64,000 nucleotides of DNA from Lachnospiraceae bacterium (GTDB lineage: Bacteria; Bacillota; Clostridia; Lachnospirales; Lachnospiraceae). Position numbers and translations under genes: made by a program. Shown here piece after piece: positions 16,471 through 24,638 of the stretch (within the stretch, counting starts at the first letter, position 1; the number at the start of each line of letters is the position of its first letter). The stretch is from the NCBI GenBank assembly GCA_023663945.1, contig JAMPGL010000002.1:62001-126000 (forward strand). Reading direction: 5' to 3'. Below the pieces are notes generated by a model, which did not search any database, was not told the origin of the DNA, and saw only the letters and a list, made by a program, of their open reading frames with translations.

Positions 16471-17355
16471 TTAAACCTTCTCCTGAATCTTCTTCCCGAG
16501 AATGCCCGTAGGCTTAACAAGAAGGACTACAATCAACACCAGAAATACAATGGCATCCGCCATTTGTGAGGAGATGTATGCTTTGCCGAGAATCTCAATG
16601 ACGCCAAGAACCACCCCTCCGATCAAGGCTCCCGGAATGGAACCGATTCCGCCGAACACGGCGGCAACAAATGCTTTGATTCCGGGCATGGAACCGGTAT
16701 AAGGAGTCAGAGACGGGTACGCGGAGCAAAGAAGCATACCGGCAATTGCCGCAAGAGCGGAACCAATCGCAAAAGTAAGGGAAATAGTCCGGTTCACATT
16801 GATTCCCATAAGCTGTGCGGCTCCCTTATCCTCCGATACAGCAAGCATAGCCTGTCCTGCCTTTGTTTTATTGATAAACAAGGTCAGTCCGATCATGATA
16901 ATAATACAGGATATGATCGTGACGATGGTTTCTCCTGAAATAATAATCTGCCCTTCGGCAAGCTTTATTGCCGGAACTGTGATAACGGATGTAAACGCCT
17001 TGGTATTCGCGCCAAAAATAATGAGCGCTAAGTTCTGCAAAAGATAGCTGACGCCAATTGCGGTAATCAGCACCGCCAGCGATGATGCCGCCTGCCTTAA
17101 CGGACGGTAGGCAATATATTCAATGACAATCCCAAGCACCGTGCAGAGAATCACTGCAAGAATCACGCCCGCAAACGGCGGAAGCCCCTGCATGCTGACA
17201 GCGCAGAAAATAGTAAATCCGCCCACCATAATAACATCGCCGTGCGCAAAATTAAGCATTTTAGCAATTCCGTACACCATGGTATACCCAAGCGCAATAA
17301 TTGCATATACACTTCCTAAGCTTATTCCGTTGATCAAATATGATATAAAACTCAT
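16471..17355 (-). CDS. livH: Branched-chain amino-acid ABC transporter permease LivH
   Basis: Partner permease of LivM; 294 residues with about eight membrane helices. Diagnostic sequences are GISLGSVYAIIALGYTMVYG and MLNFAHGDVIMVGGF at the N-terminus, AVSEDKGAAQLMGINVNRTI (the EAA-like loop) and AAVFGGIGSIPGALIGG near the C-terminus. It follows livK after 117 nt containing a hairpin that may lower expression of the membrane and ATPase genes relative to the binding protein. Confidence 0.95.
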   Translation of the reverse strand: MSFISYLINGISLGSVYAIIALGYTMVYGIAKMLNFAHGDVIMVGGFTIFCAVSMQGLPPFAGVILAVILCTVLGIVIEYIAYRPLRQAASSLAVLITAIGVSYLLQNLALIIFGANTKAFTSVITVPAIKLAEGQIIISGETIVTIISCIIIMIGLTLFINKTKAGQAMLAVSEDKGAAQLMGINVNRTISLTFAIGSALAAIAGMLLCSAYPSLTPYTGSMPGIKAFVAAVFGGIGSIPGALIGGVVLGVIEILGKAYISSQMADAIVFLVLIVVLLVKPTGILGKKIQEKV

Positions 17356-17427
17356 GAAAACACCTCTGCGTGAAATTTGTCTTTTAAGTATATCAGATAG
17401 ACAGGGAAACTGGCAAGTAAAGGATTC

Positions 17428-17465
17428 TTAAAAAATGAGGGCTGCATTTGATGCAACCCCCATTG
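17428..17465 (-). terminator. Partial terminator between livK and livH
   Basis: On the - strand GGGTTGCAT and ATGCAGCCC form a stem around CAA, followed by TCATTTTTTAAG. Its place right after the binding-protein gene of an ABC operon fits partial termination that makes the solute-binding protein more abundant. Confidence 0.75.
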
Positions 17466-17472
17466 GTCATTT

Positions 17473-18732
17473 TTACTGAATAAGTGAGTAATTGCCGTTA
17501 ACGATTTCCATAGCCTTAGGAGATTTATTAACTGCACCGTCGGCATCCCAAGTCATCGCCGCGCCGGTCAGTCCGTCTACGGAAATTTCGGACATAGCTG
17601 ACTTTAACTTATTGCAGATATCGGATACGCTCTCTGTCGGCACCGCACCGCTCTTTTCAATCGCCGCCTTAAGAATATAAACCGCATCGTATGCGTCTGC
17701 GGCAAACTGGTTCGGCGTGTCGCCGTAAGCATCTTTATACGCGCTTACAAATGCCTTGGTTGCATCATCCTCTGCATCTGCGGCAAAGGGAGTAAGAAGC
17801 ATAACGCCCTCAGCTAAAGAAGTATCAAAGTTTTCAACGTTCAAAATACCATCGAGACCGTCACAGCCAAAGAATTTCGGCTCAAATCCCATTGCATTTG
17901 CCTGTGTAAGAATCAAAGACGCCTCAGAGTAATAAATAGGAAGGAAAACCAGTTCTGCACCGGCATCCTTTGCCTTTTGAAGCTGTACGGAAAAGTCTGT
18001 TTTGTTGTCCGCCGTAAATGCTTCTGCGGAAACAATTTCAAAAGGCTGATTTCCTGCTTCCTGTGCAAACTTCTCATAGATGCCTGAAGAATAAACATCC
18101 GAGCTGTCATAGATAACCGCAACCTTGGAAGCAACTGCATTTCCGCCGATATACTGCGCCGCGCCGACACCCTGGTTCGGGTCGGTAAAGCATACCTGAT
18201 AAACATTTTCATTATTATTAATGATGTCTACGGAAGAACCGGAAGGCGTAAGCTGGAACATATTGTCACTTGAAGATTCTGCAGCAACGGCAATACAGCA
18301 TCCGCTGGTGGTCGTACCTACAAGCATCTGCATTCCCCAGTCCTTTAACGCATTGTAAGCATTGACAGACTTCTCATTATCACATTCGTCATCCTGAAAA
18401 TTATACTCAATCAGGGTGCCGTTAATTCCGCCTGCAGCGTTAATCTCTTTAACGGCAAGGTCTGCGCCGTTTTGAACGGCAATGCCATAAACAGCGGCAT
18501 CACCGGTAGCAGGACCGATTGCGCCAATCTTAAATGCGCCCTCACTTCCTGCATCTGTACTGCCAGCATCTGCGTTGCCTGCGTCTGCACTGCCAGCATC
18601 TGCGCTTCCTGTTTCAGCATTATCTGCACTGCCTGTATTACCGGCATCTCCGGAGCCGGAACAGCCTGCAAGTAACGCCATGACCATTGCACCGGTCATC
18701 ATAAGGCTTAATATTTTTTGAAACTTTTTCAT
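17473..18732 (-). CDS. livK: Branched-chain amino-acid binding lipoprotein LivK/LivJ-type
   Basis: Substrate-binding lipoprotein (periplasmic-binding-protein type I fold) of the Liv importer. The signal peptide ends in the lipobox LLAGC (Cys at about residue 24). A low-complexity tether of about 40 residues follows, built of SADAG/NADAG repeats, then the binding domain starts at FKIGAIGPATGDAAVYG. Length 419 including the tether. RBS GAGGAGG. It is first in the operon, behind a consensus promoter. The Ala/Gly/Ser/Asp tether is coded by short nucleotide repeats and may vary in length between strains. Confidence 0.93.
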   Translation of the reverse strand: MKKFQKILSLMMTGAMVMALLAGCSGSGDAGNTGSADNAETGSADAGSADAGNADAGSTDAGSEGAFKIGAIGPATGDAAVYGIAVQNGADLAVKEINAAGGINGTLIEYNFQDDECDNEKSVNAYNALKDWGMQMLVGTTTSGCCIAVAAESSSDNMFQLTPSGSSVDIINNNENVYQVCFTDPNQGVGAAQYIGGNAVASKVAVIYDSSDVYSSGIYEKFAQEAGNQPFEIVSAEAFTADNKTDFSVQLQKAKDAGAELVFLPIYYSEASLILTQANAMGFEPKFFGCDGLDGILNVENFDTSLAEGVMLLTPFAADAEDDATKAFVSAYKDAYGDTPNQFAADAYDAVYILKAAIEKSGAVPTESVSDICNKLKSAMSEISVDGLTGAAMTWDADGAVNKSPKAMEIVNGNYSLIQ

Positions 18733-18763
18733 ATTTTTTCCTCCTCAAAATAATTTGTATACG

Positions 18764-18792
18764 ATTATACTCAAAAACAAATTTCTTGTCAA
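18764..18792 (-). promoter_or_regulatory. liv operon promoter
   Basis: On the - strand, consensus TTGACA (18792-18787), exactly 17 nt, consensus TATAAT (18769-18764), about 30 nt upstream of the livK start. Confidence 0.88.
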
Positions 18793-18883
18793 CTTTTCCT
18801 TTCGTATATTTTTAAGATTATTGGCAAAAATAAAACGGAAAGCTTAAAAACAGCTTATGAATTTAAATATGGAGGTGGATATT

Positions 18884-19102
18884 ATGAATAATAAATTTCT
18901 GGACTGCGCGGCACTTACACTTGCTATTATCGGTGCTGTAAACTGGGGATTAATTGGCTTTTTTTCCTTTGACCTTGTAGCATTTGTCTTTGGAAATATG
19001 TCCTGGCTGTCAAGAATCATCTATGCCATCGTGGGAATATGCGGTCTGTACCTGATCACATTTTATATGTACACCGGAGGTACGGAAAGGTCAAACAGCT
19101 AA
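18884..19102 (+). CDS. DUF378 family small membrane protein
   Basis: A 72-residue protein with two membrane helices and the family's signature LDCAALTLAIIGAVNWGLIGFF, then a short loop and YAIVGICGLYLITFYM. Function unknown; members are widespread in Firmicutes. The start is the ATG at 18884, with GGAGGTGG before it; an ATG 27 nt upstream lacks a ribosome site. It is one of only three genes on + right of 13.1 kb and has its own terminator. Confidence 0.85.
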   Translation: MNNKFLDCAALTLAIIGAVNWGLIGFFSFDLVAFVFGNMSWLSRIIYAIVGICGLYLITFYMYTGGTERSNS

Positions 19103-19123
19103 CCTGCAATACTGCTGAATATT

Positions 19124-19167
19124 TTATAATGAAAGGAATCACAAAATGCTGGTTCCTTTCATTATAA
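19124..19167. terminator. Bidirectional terminator between DUF378 gene and rsfS
   Basis: TTATAATGAAAGGAA (19124-19138) and TTCCTTTCATTATAA (19153-19167) form a 15-bp perfect stem with A/T ends usable on both strands, serving the convergent genes. Confidence 0.85.
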
Positions 19168-19184
19168 ATACCATAACACATCCT

Positions 19185-19568
19185 TTATTCGTCATTGTCC
19201 GCTATATTTTTTAGTTCATCTGCTTCAATCAGGACGCCATCCCTCCAAATGCGCTCCAAATCATAAAATAAACGGTTTTCCTTGTCAAAAATATGGATGA
19301 TAATATCGCCAAAATCAAGAAGAACCCAGTTTGCATTGGCATATCCTTCTTTTTGCCGCAGGGGACAGCCTGCTTTATGAAGCTTCTCTTCCACCTCATC
19401 TGCCATTGCCTGAATCTGGCTTACATTATTTCCGTTTGCGATAATAAAATAATCTGCAATAACCGATACCCTGCTGATGTCGATTATCCGAATATCCTCT
19501 GCTTTTTTATCTTCAAGGGCAAGAATTGCCTTTCCAGCCAAAGACTGAATTTTGTTATGCTCTGTCAT
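19185..19568 (-). CDS. rsfS: Ribosome silencing factor RsfS
   Basis: Binds L14 on the 50S subunit and blocks subunit joining in starvation. The conserved block reads KKAEDIRIIDISRVSVIADYFIIANGNN, followed by EGYANANWVLLDFGDIIIHIF. Length 127 is normal. The start at 19568 follows GGAGGAAATTT; a longer frame extends into yqeK. It overlaps yqeK by 14 nt, so is translationally coupled. Confidence 0.95.
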   Translation of the reverse strand: MTEHNKIQSLAGKAILALEDKKAEDIRIIDISRVSVIADYFIIANGNNVSQIQAMADEVEEKLHKAGCPLRQKEGYANANWVLLDFGDIIIHIFDKENRLFYDLERIWRDGVLIEADELKNIADNDE

Positions 19569-20160
19569 AAATTTCCTCCGTATCTGCATGATGTTTCACG
19601 TAAAAATCATAAGTTTTCTGCGTCATCGTATCAATGGGAATCCCGCTGCTTTTAAGATACTTCAGCGTATCACCGAGAATTTGGATCAGCGCCTTGTCAA
19701 GATCCCGAAACGCTGTTTTGCGAATCAGCTGCAGATTCGGCGCCTGCTTTCTCCCCGGTTCGATATAATCCGCAACATACACGATTTTTTCCAGAAGAGA
19801 CATGCCGGGTCTTCCGGTGGTATGATTTAGGATGGCGTTGATAATATCCTGATCGTGAATGTTAAACTGCTTCATTGCCAGATAACTGCCCACTTTGGCG
19901 TGTAAAAGAAACGGGTTCTCACGCTCCACGTCATTAATCGGGATATTATGCTTTTCGCAGACGGCGATCTTCTTTTCATTGCTGATGCACTTAGCGCAGT
20001 CATGCAAAAGCCCTGCGGTCAAAGCCCTGTTCACGTCCTCCTCATAACGCATGGCAAGAGATGCCGCCGTATACGCTACGCCCAAGGTATGCTCAAAGCG
20101 TTTGGCATCCAGTGTCTTTTCCATCTTTTTTCTTATTTTTTTAATATCCGCAGCTTTCAT
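19555..20160 (-). CDS. yqeK: YqeK HD-domain diadenosine tetraphosphatase
   Basis: HD-superfamily metal phosphohydrolase; characterised YqeK enzymes cleave Ap4A symmetrically to ADP. Metal ligands are seen as the His of RFEHTLGVAYTAASLA, the HD of AGLLHDCAK, HAKVGSYLA, and the Asp of VYVADYIEPGR. Length 201. Order nadD-yqeK-rsfS is the standard Firmicutes arrangement and supports the assignment. Confidence 0.93.
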   Translation of the reverse strand: MKAADIKKIRKKMEKTLDAKRFEHTLGVAYTAASLAMRYEEDVNRALTAGLLHDCAKCISNEKKIAVCEKHNIPINDVERENPFLLHAKVGSYLAMKQFNIHDQDIINAILNHTTGRPGMSLLEKIVYVADYIEPGRKQAPNLQLIRKTAFRDLDKALIQILGDTLKYLKSSGIPIDTMTQKTYDFYVKHHADTEEIYDRA

Positions 20161-20175
20161 ATCGTTTACTCCAAT

Positions 20176-20787
20176 TTATTCATTTCGGTACAGACCATTC
20201 TCGACAATATACTCCCTGACCTTTTCGGGAAGCATATACCGCACCGATTTCCCGTTTGCGATCCGATGCCTGATTTCCGAAGAAGAAAGGTCGATAAATC
20301 TGGAAGGAAGAATGCGGACATCCGCCTGATATTCGTAAATCAAATGCGTGGCAATCTTGCGGATCTTGTCTTCCGTTCCGGTTCCCCTTACGGAAGCAGC
20401 CACGATGCAGTTTTTAAAAATCTGCTCCGGATTTTTCCATGTCTCCATAGTGAGAAGGCTGTCCGCACCTACAATAAAGTAGTACGCATTGTCCGGATGT
20501 TCCTTTTTTAACGTTTCAAGCGTTTCGCAGGTATAAGTCGGTCCTTTCCTGTCCAGCTCAATCGATGAAAAATGGAAACAGGGATGCCCCTCTAACGCAA
20601 GCTTAGCCATCTGTGCCCGGATGCTTCCCGGCAGAAGAGGTTCTGCATCCTTCATATATGGATTTCCGCTGGGAATAAAAAGCACCTCGTCCAAATCATA
20701 CGCTTCCACAGCCTGCTCCGCAAGAAGCAGATGTCCAAAATGAATAGGATTAAAGGTTCCGCCCATAATGCCGATTTTCTTTGCCAT
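20176..20787 (-). CDS. nadD: Nicotinate-nucleotide adenylyltransferase
   Basis: Makes deamido-NAD from nicotinate mononucleotide and ATP. The nucleotidyltransferase motifs GGTFNPIHFGHLLLAEQ (with the HxGH equivalent HFGH) and the C-terminal SSSEIRHRIANGKSVRYMLP (ISSTxIR equivalent) are clear. Length 203. It lies 15 nt from yqeK and 17 nt from yhbY in the obg operon. Confidence 0.96.
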   Translation of the reverse strand: MAKKIGIMGGTFNPIHFGHLLLAEQAVEAYDLDEVLFIPSGNPYMKDAEPLLPGSIRAQMAKLALEGHPCFHFSSIELDRKGPTYTCETLETLKKEHPDNAYYFIVGADSLLTMETWKNPEQIFKNCIVAASVRGTGTEDKIRKIATHLIYEYQADVRILPSRFIDLSSSEIRHRIANGKSVRYMLPEKVREYIVENGLYRNE

Positions 20788-20804
20788 GTTCGTTTGTCAC
20801 TCCT

Positions 20805-21095
20805 TTATTTGGGAAGTTCGATTTTTTTGCGATCTTTACTTTCTTTATATAATACAATTTTTTTGCCAATTACCTGCACTACCTGTGCCCCGGTTCTTTC
20901 CGCCAGCATTTCGGCAATCGCTTTGGAATCGGCGGTGCAGTTTTTTAATACGGCGATTTTAACCAGTTCTCTGGTGTTAAACAGTTCACCGACTGCCTCA
21001 GTCAATTCCGGTGTCAGGCTGGATTTTCCAATCTGGAATACCGGATCGATATTCATTGCAAGCCCTTTCAGATAGGCGCGCTGTTTACTTGTCAT
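20805..21095 (-). CDS. yhbY: YhbY RNA-binding protein (CRM domain)
   Basis: A single CRS1-YhbY (CRM) domain of 96 residues linked to pre-50S ribosomes. Starts LTSK-like as MTSKQRAYLKGLAMNIDPVFQIGKSSLT, with the GxxG-type loop ERTGAQVVQVIGKKIVLYK near the end. Position between obgE and nadD is conserved in Firmicutes. Confidence 0.93.
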   Translation of the reverse strand: MTSKQRAYLKGLAMNIDPVFQIGKSSLTPELTEAVGELFNTRELVKIAVLKNCTADSKAIAEMLAERTGAQVVQVIGKKIVLYKESKDRKKIELPK

Positions 21096-21115
21096 ACTTA
21101 TAATTCCCTCCCGGC

Positions 21116-22408
21116 TTATTTGTAATAATTAAAGGAAAGCCCGTACATCCGGACGGTTCCGCCTTCTTCAATTCCAAGCTCTTCAAGCTGATCTAAGATA
21201 CCGTTTTCCTTTAGAAAATTCTGGAAGAATTGAAATCCTTTTTCAGAATCCAAATTAGTGTATCCCAACATTTTTTCAATACGCGGGCCTTCTACCACAT
21301 ATTCATCCGCCTTCTCGTCGTAAATGACTGTGTAAGGCTCATCGCTGCCGCCAAGCATATATTCCGGATAAAATTCCTGCTCAAAAACAACCGTCTCTTT
21401 GGGAAGCTTGTCCAGCATTTCACGGACATGATAAAGAAGCTGCCAGATTCCCTGACCGCTGATGGCGGAAATGGGATACACGGGGATTCCCTTCGGCTCA
21501 AACTCATCCTTAATCTTCTGCACGGGATTCTCTTCCCCATTGTCATAAATCATATCCGTTTTATTGGCGGCAATCACCTGAGGGCGTTTGGCAATCTCAG
21601 GATTGTAGGCTTCCAGTTCTTTGTTGATTGCATAAATATCTTCAATGGGATCCCGCCCCTCCGTGGAAGCGGCATCCACAATGTGAATGATCACCCTTGT
21701 CCGCTCAATATGCCGCAAAAATTCAAAGCCCAGACCGGCACCCTTGGAAGCACCCTCAATCAGACCGGGAATGTCCGCAATCACAAATCCGTCGGCATCC
21801 GGCAGGTCAACGACTCCAAGATGAGGATTTAAAGTTGTAAAGTGATAATTAGCCACTTGGGGTCTGGCGTTGGATACCTGAGTCAAAAACGTAGATTTCC
21901 CTACATTGGGAAAGCCTGCTAATCCGACATCTGCAATCACCTTAAGCTCCATGAGAAGCTCAAGCTCTTTTGCAGGCTGTCCCGGCTGTGCATATTTGGG
22001 AGCCTGCATGGTGCTGGTGGCATAATGCTGATTGCCGTTGCCGCCCCGTCCGCCCCGGAGCAGTTCAAAACGCCTGTTTTGTCCGGACATGTCCGCGATA
22101 ACCTTTCCGCTCTCCGCTTCCTTGACAACGGTTCCCTCCGGCACCTTTAAAATTAAGTCTTCGCCGTTTTTGCCCCTGCAGTTGCGTTTATTGCCGTTTT
22201 CGCCGTCCTGGGCATGATATTTCCGGACATGACGGTAATCGGAAAGAGTATTCATCCCGTTGTCAACAACCAATATAACGCTGCCGCCGTTTCCGCCGTC
22301 CCCGCCGTCCGGTCCGCCGTTCGGCACAAATTTCTCACGCCGGAAAGAGACGTGCCCGTCTCCGCCCTTACCGCTGCGCACATAAATTCTTGCCCTGTCT
22401 GCAAACAT
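21116..22408 (-). CDS. obgE: GTPase ObgE/CgtA
   Basis: Essential ribosome-assembly GTPase. The glycine-rich Obg domain is at residues 1-157 (GGDGHVSFRREKFVPNGGPDGGDGG), the G domain at about 158-330 (G1 GFPNVGKST, G3 DIPGLIEGA, G4 NKTD) and a C-terminal OCT domain follows. Length 430. The start MFADRARIYV at 22408 fits family N-termini; the longer frame adds 15 residues with no support. A terminator separates it from rpmA, so it may have its own promoter or depend on read-through. Confidence 0.96.
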   Translation of the reverse strand: MFADRARIYVRSGKGGDGHVSFRREKFVPNGGPDGGDGGNGGSVILVVDNGMNTLSDYRHVRKYHAQDGENGNKRNCRGKNGEDLILKVPEGTVVKEAESGKVIADMSGQNRRFELLRGGRGGNGNQHYATSTMQAPKYAQPGQPAKELELLMELKVIADVGLAGFPNVGKSTFLTQVSNARPQVANYHFTTLNPHLGVVDLPDADGFVIADIPGLIEGASKGAGLGFEFLRHIERTRVIIHIVDAASTEGRDPIEDIYAINKELEAYNPEIAKRPQVIAANKTDMIYDNGEENPVQKIKDEFEPKGIPVYPISAISGQGIWQLLYHVREMLDKLPKETVVFEQEFYPEYMLGGSDEPYTVIYDEKADEYVVEGPRIEKMLGYTNLDSEKGFQFFQNFLKENGILDQLEELGIEEGGTVRMYGLSFNYYK

Positions 22409-22439
22409 AATGTTTCCCTTCTGTTTAACAACTATAGGT

Positions 22440-22475
22440 AAAAAGGGCTTCAAACAAATCGGATGTTTGAAGCCC
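22440..22475 (-). terminator. Terminator after rpmA
   Basis: On the - strand GGGCTTCAAACA and TGTTTGAAGCCC form a perfect 12-bp stem with a 7-nt loop, followed by TTTTTACC. It lies 21 nt after the rpmA stop. Confidence 0.88.
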
Positions 22476-22496
22476 AGGAATAATTCGTACTTCGTA

Positions 22497-22781
22497 CTAT
22501 TTTTCTACCGGATAAACGGAAGCGCGCTTTTTGTCTCTTCCTACTCTTTCGAATCTAAGTACGCCATCGACCAATGCGAACAAAGTATCATCACCGCCGC
22601 GTCCAACGTTAATGCCGGGATGGATTTTTGTTCCGCGCTGTTTGTATAAAATATTTCCAGCTTTTACAAACTGTCCGTCAGCTCTTTTCGCACCAAGTCT
22701 TTTGGATTCGGAATCTCTGCCGTTTTTGGTAGAGCCGACACCCTTTTTATGAGCAAAAAATTGAAGGTTCAGCTTTAACAT
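22497..22781 (-). CDS. rpmA: 50S ribosomal protein L27 with cleavable N-terminal extension
   Basis: L27 lies at the peptidyl-transferase centre. Residues 1-9, MLKLNLQFF, are the Firmicutes extension removed by the Prp protease; mature L27 starts [15 protein letters not shown]. Length 94. The protease gene is adjacent (22785-23114). RBS GGAGG. Part of the rplU-prp-rpmA operon. Confidence 0.98.
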   Translation of the reverse strand: MLKLNLQFFAHKKGVGSTKNGRDSESKRLGAKRADGQFVKAGNILYKQRGTKIHPGINVGRGGDDTLFALVDGVLRFERVGRDKKRASVYPVEK

Positions 22782-22784
22782 GGT

Positions 22785-23114
22785 TTACACCTCCTTAAAT
22801 TTGAGTTTAACATACTGCCTGCCGTATTGCTTTACGACACTTTTTAATCCAAGAACAAGGGAATCCATAAGGAGCCTGCCGTCACTTGATAAGTCCTCTT
22901 GAAACTTAAGGTCAATCGTACCGGACTCCTCCGCCGTGTGAACCTGCATCTTCGTATCCGTCAATGCCTCAAGGGAATTGATGGTATTGATCACAAGCAT
23001 GGAGATTGCGGCACAAACGATGTCTTCTCCGGCATCGGCATAGCCCGCATGACCCGAACAGGTCATTTGCTTATAGTTTCCATTTTGGGATTTTGTAATC
23101 GTTATGGTTGTCAT
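22785..23114 (-). CDS. prp: Prp (YsxB) ribosomal-processing cysteine protease
   Basis: Cleaves the N-terminal extension of L27. The catalytic pair is His22 in CSGHAGYADAGEDIVCAAIS and Cys34. Length 109 is typical. It sits between rplU and rpmA, 3 nt before rpmA, as throughout the Firmicutes. Confidence 0.95.
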   Translation of the reverse strand: MTTITITKSQNGNYKQMTCSGHAGYADAGEDIVCAAISMLVINTINSLEALTDTKMQVHTAEESGTIDLKFQEDLSSDGRLLMDSLVLGLKSVVKQYGRQYVKLKFKEV

Positions 23115-23131
23115 AATAACCTTTTCACACT

Positions 23132-23437
23132 TTAAGCGTTAATCTTGTCAATCTTAACCTGTGTGTATGCTTGTCTGTGACCGTTTTTCTTATGATAACC
23201 GGTTTTTCTCTTATACTTGTAAACGATAATCTTACGATGCTTGCCCTGCGCCATAACAGTTGCTGATACGCTTGCATCCTTTACATCATCAGCAACCTTA
23301 AGCTCTTTATCGCTTACTGCAAGAACCTGATCAAATGTCACAGTCTCTCCGGGTTCAACATCAAGCTTCTCAACCTTGATTACGTCGCCCTCAGAAACCT
23401 TGTACTGTTTTCCGCCTGTTACAATGATTGCGTACAT
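23132..23437 (-). CDS. rplU: 50S ribosomal protein L21
   Basis: Binds 23S r[21 protein letters not shown] at the N-terminus and [24 protein letters not shown] at the C-terminus are standard. Length 101. First gene of the operon, behind a structured leader that may be autoregulatory. Confidence 0.98.
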   Translation of the reverse strand: MYAIIVTGGKQYKVSEGDVIKVEKLDVEPGETVTFDQVLAVSDKELKVADDVKDASVSATVMAQGKHRKIIVYKYKRKTGYHKKNGHRQAYTQVKIDKINA

Positions 23438-23444
23438 ATGGGAA

Positions 23445-23528
23445 CCTCCTTCTCATCAGTATGACTGATGTTTCTCGCTAACTATGGCGGTGCCAAAGGG
23501 CACACTTCTGCCTCGTTATGCGGCATAC
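23445..23528 (-). ncRNA. L21 leader (rplU mRNA autoregulatory element)
   Basis: The - strand leader carries GCAGAAGTGTGCCCTTTGGC, with a hairpin GTGCC-CTTT-GGCAC, followed by CGCCATAG and a second hairpin ATCAGTCATACTGAT before the ribosome site GGAGG. This matches what I remember of the Firmicutes L21 leader, thought to bind L21 for feedback control. Confidence 0.75.
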
Positions 23529-23534
23529 TCTTAG

Positions 23535-23563
23535 ACTATAGCATTCAAAGCAATCGTTGTCAA
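23535..23563 (-). promoter_or_regulatory. rplU operon promoter
   Basis: On the - strand TTGACA (23563-23558), 17-nt spacer, TATAGT (23540-23535). Confidence 0.85.
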
Positions 23564-23585
23564 GAAATTTATTCGAGAATTGCTT
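23562..23585. repeat. Direct repeat, left copy
   Basis: TTTATTCGAGAATTGCTT (23568-23585) is identical to 25707-25724; with the preceding AGAAA/AGAAT the match extends to 23 bp with one mismatch. The two copies bracket the phosphotransferase and AraC genes, and each encodes the C-terminal AILE and stop of a different gene. Confidence 0.7.
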
Positions 23586-24552
23586 GATTTACCGAAAGCA
23601 GATTCAACTGCTCAAACTGCTTCTTCAAAATATCTGCAGCCCAATGATACATATCCATCGTATCATACTTCCGATATTCACATTCCAGCGATGCAAGAAT
23701 CATCTGATAAACATCATACCACAAAGCCCTGCGATACTCGTTTTCCGTAAGATGTTCCTTCCCATATCCCTTCCGGAACCACACATTATCCTCATGAATG
23801 CGAAAATTTACTTCCAGCAGCGGATCTGCCCAGAGGCATCGTTCCCAGTCAATGATTCCTGTTACTTTTCCGTCTTTGACAAATATATTTCCATCCCAGC
23901 AATCCCAATGTACCAGATATGGCTTTGTTACTTCCTCAAAAGCAAATTTGTCCCTTTCCAAACACTGCCATAGCTTTTCTATCGGTATCATTAAATCCAC
24001 ATGTCCCGAAACAGCATCCTGTATCCCGGCTTCCAGCATCTTCTTAAATACCGGAAACCATTCCTTTCCCTGAAATTCAGGCTGTCCCGGATACCCAAAA
24101 CAAGGGCAGGCTATTTCATTGACCTGCCGGATGATCCGGCCAGTTTCCATATAAATGCTTTGAACCTGCTCCTTGGTCAGGGTTCCCTTCACCATGCTTA
24201 AACTCTCTCCCTGAATGATCTCCATAAAAAAGTATGGTGATTTACAAATCTGGCAGCTTCCATCATAACCAAGTACCTTAGGAGCCGGAATCCCATACAC
24301 AGCCCCCACTATTTTCATGGCTTCCACTTCACTTTCCATGATATTCTTTTCACATGTCATGACCCGTGTCTCTTTTGAGGGAGCCACCTTCAAAATCACT
24401 TTCTTCCCGTTGCTGAGGCAGATTTTGTATGCCACATTGAAATATCCCTCTGTCAGCTCCTCAATCTCCGATATGACGGATGGTGCAAAAAACCTTGCAG
24501 CCATCTGTTCTAGCATCTGTCTATCCTGTCTGTTCTTTGTTAAGCTTTCCAC
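23569..24552 (-). CDS. Aminoglycoside phosphotransferase (APH)-family kinase
   Basis: A 327-residue protein-kinase-like small-molecule kinase. The catalytic loop VHWDCWDGNIFV (Brenner-type HxDxxxxN, about residues 226-236) and the metal-binding IIDWERCLWADP are intact; KKVILKVAP supplies the ATP-binding Lys. Members phosphorylate antibiotics, choline, sugars or amino acids, so drug resistance must not be assumed. GTG start at 24552 with AAGGAG 8 nt upstream. Its last codons and stop lie in the 23-bp direct repeat. It is next to an AraC-type regulator on the same strand, 86 nt downstream of it. Confidence 0.82.
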   Translation of the reverse strand: MESLTKNRQDRQMLEQMAARFFAPSVISEIEELTEGYFNVAYKICLSNGKKVILKVAPSKETRVMTCEKNIMESEVEAMKIVGAVYGIPAPKVLGYDGSCQICKSPYFFMEIIQGESLSMVKGTLTKEQVQSIYMETGRIIRQVNEIACPCFGYPGQPEFQGKEWFPVFKKMLEAGIQDAVSGHVDLMIPIEKLWQCLERDKFAFEEVTKPYLVHWDCWDGNIFVKDGKVTGIIDWERCLWADPLLEVNFRIHEDNVWFRKGYGKEHLTENEYRRALWYDVYQMILASLECEYRKYDTMDMYHWAADILKKQFEQLNLLSVNQAILE

Positions 24553-24638
24553 GATTGCATCTCCTTTTTTACCCCTAATTATAGACCTCTCGCCTCAAGC
24601 ACTCTATCCACAGATTTTGGACATTATCTATATTTATT

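Noticed and set aside
23569-24552. Aminoglycoside resistance gene
   Set aside because: Only the kinase family is supported; many members act on other metabolites.
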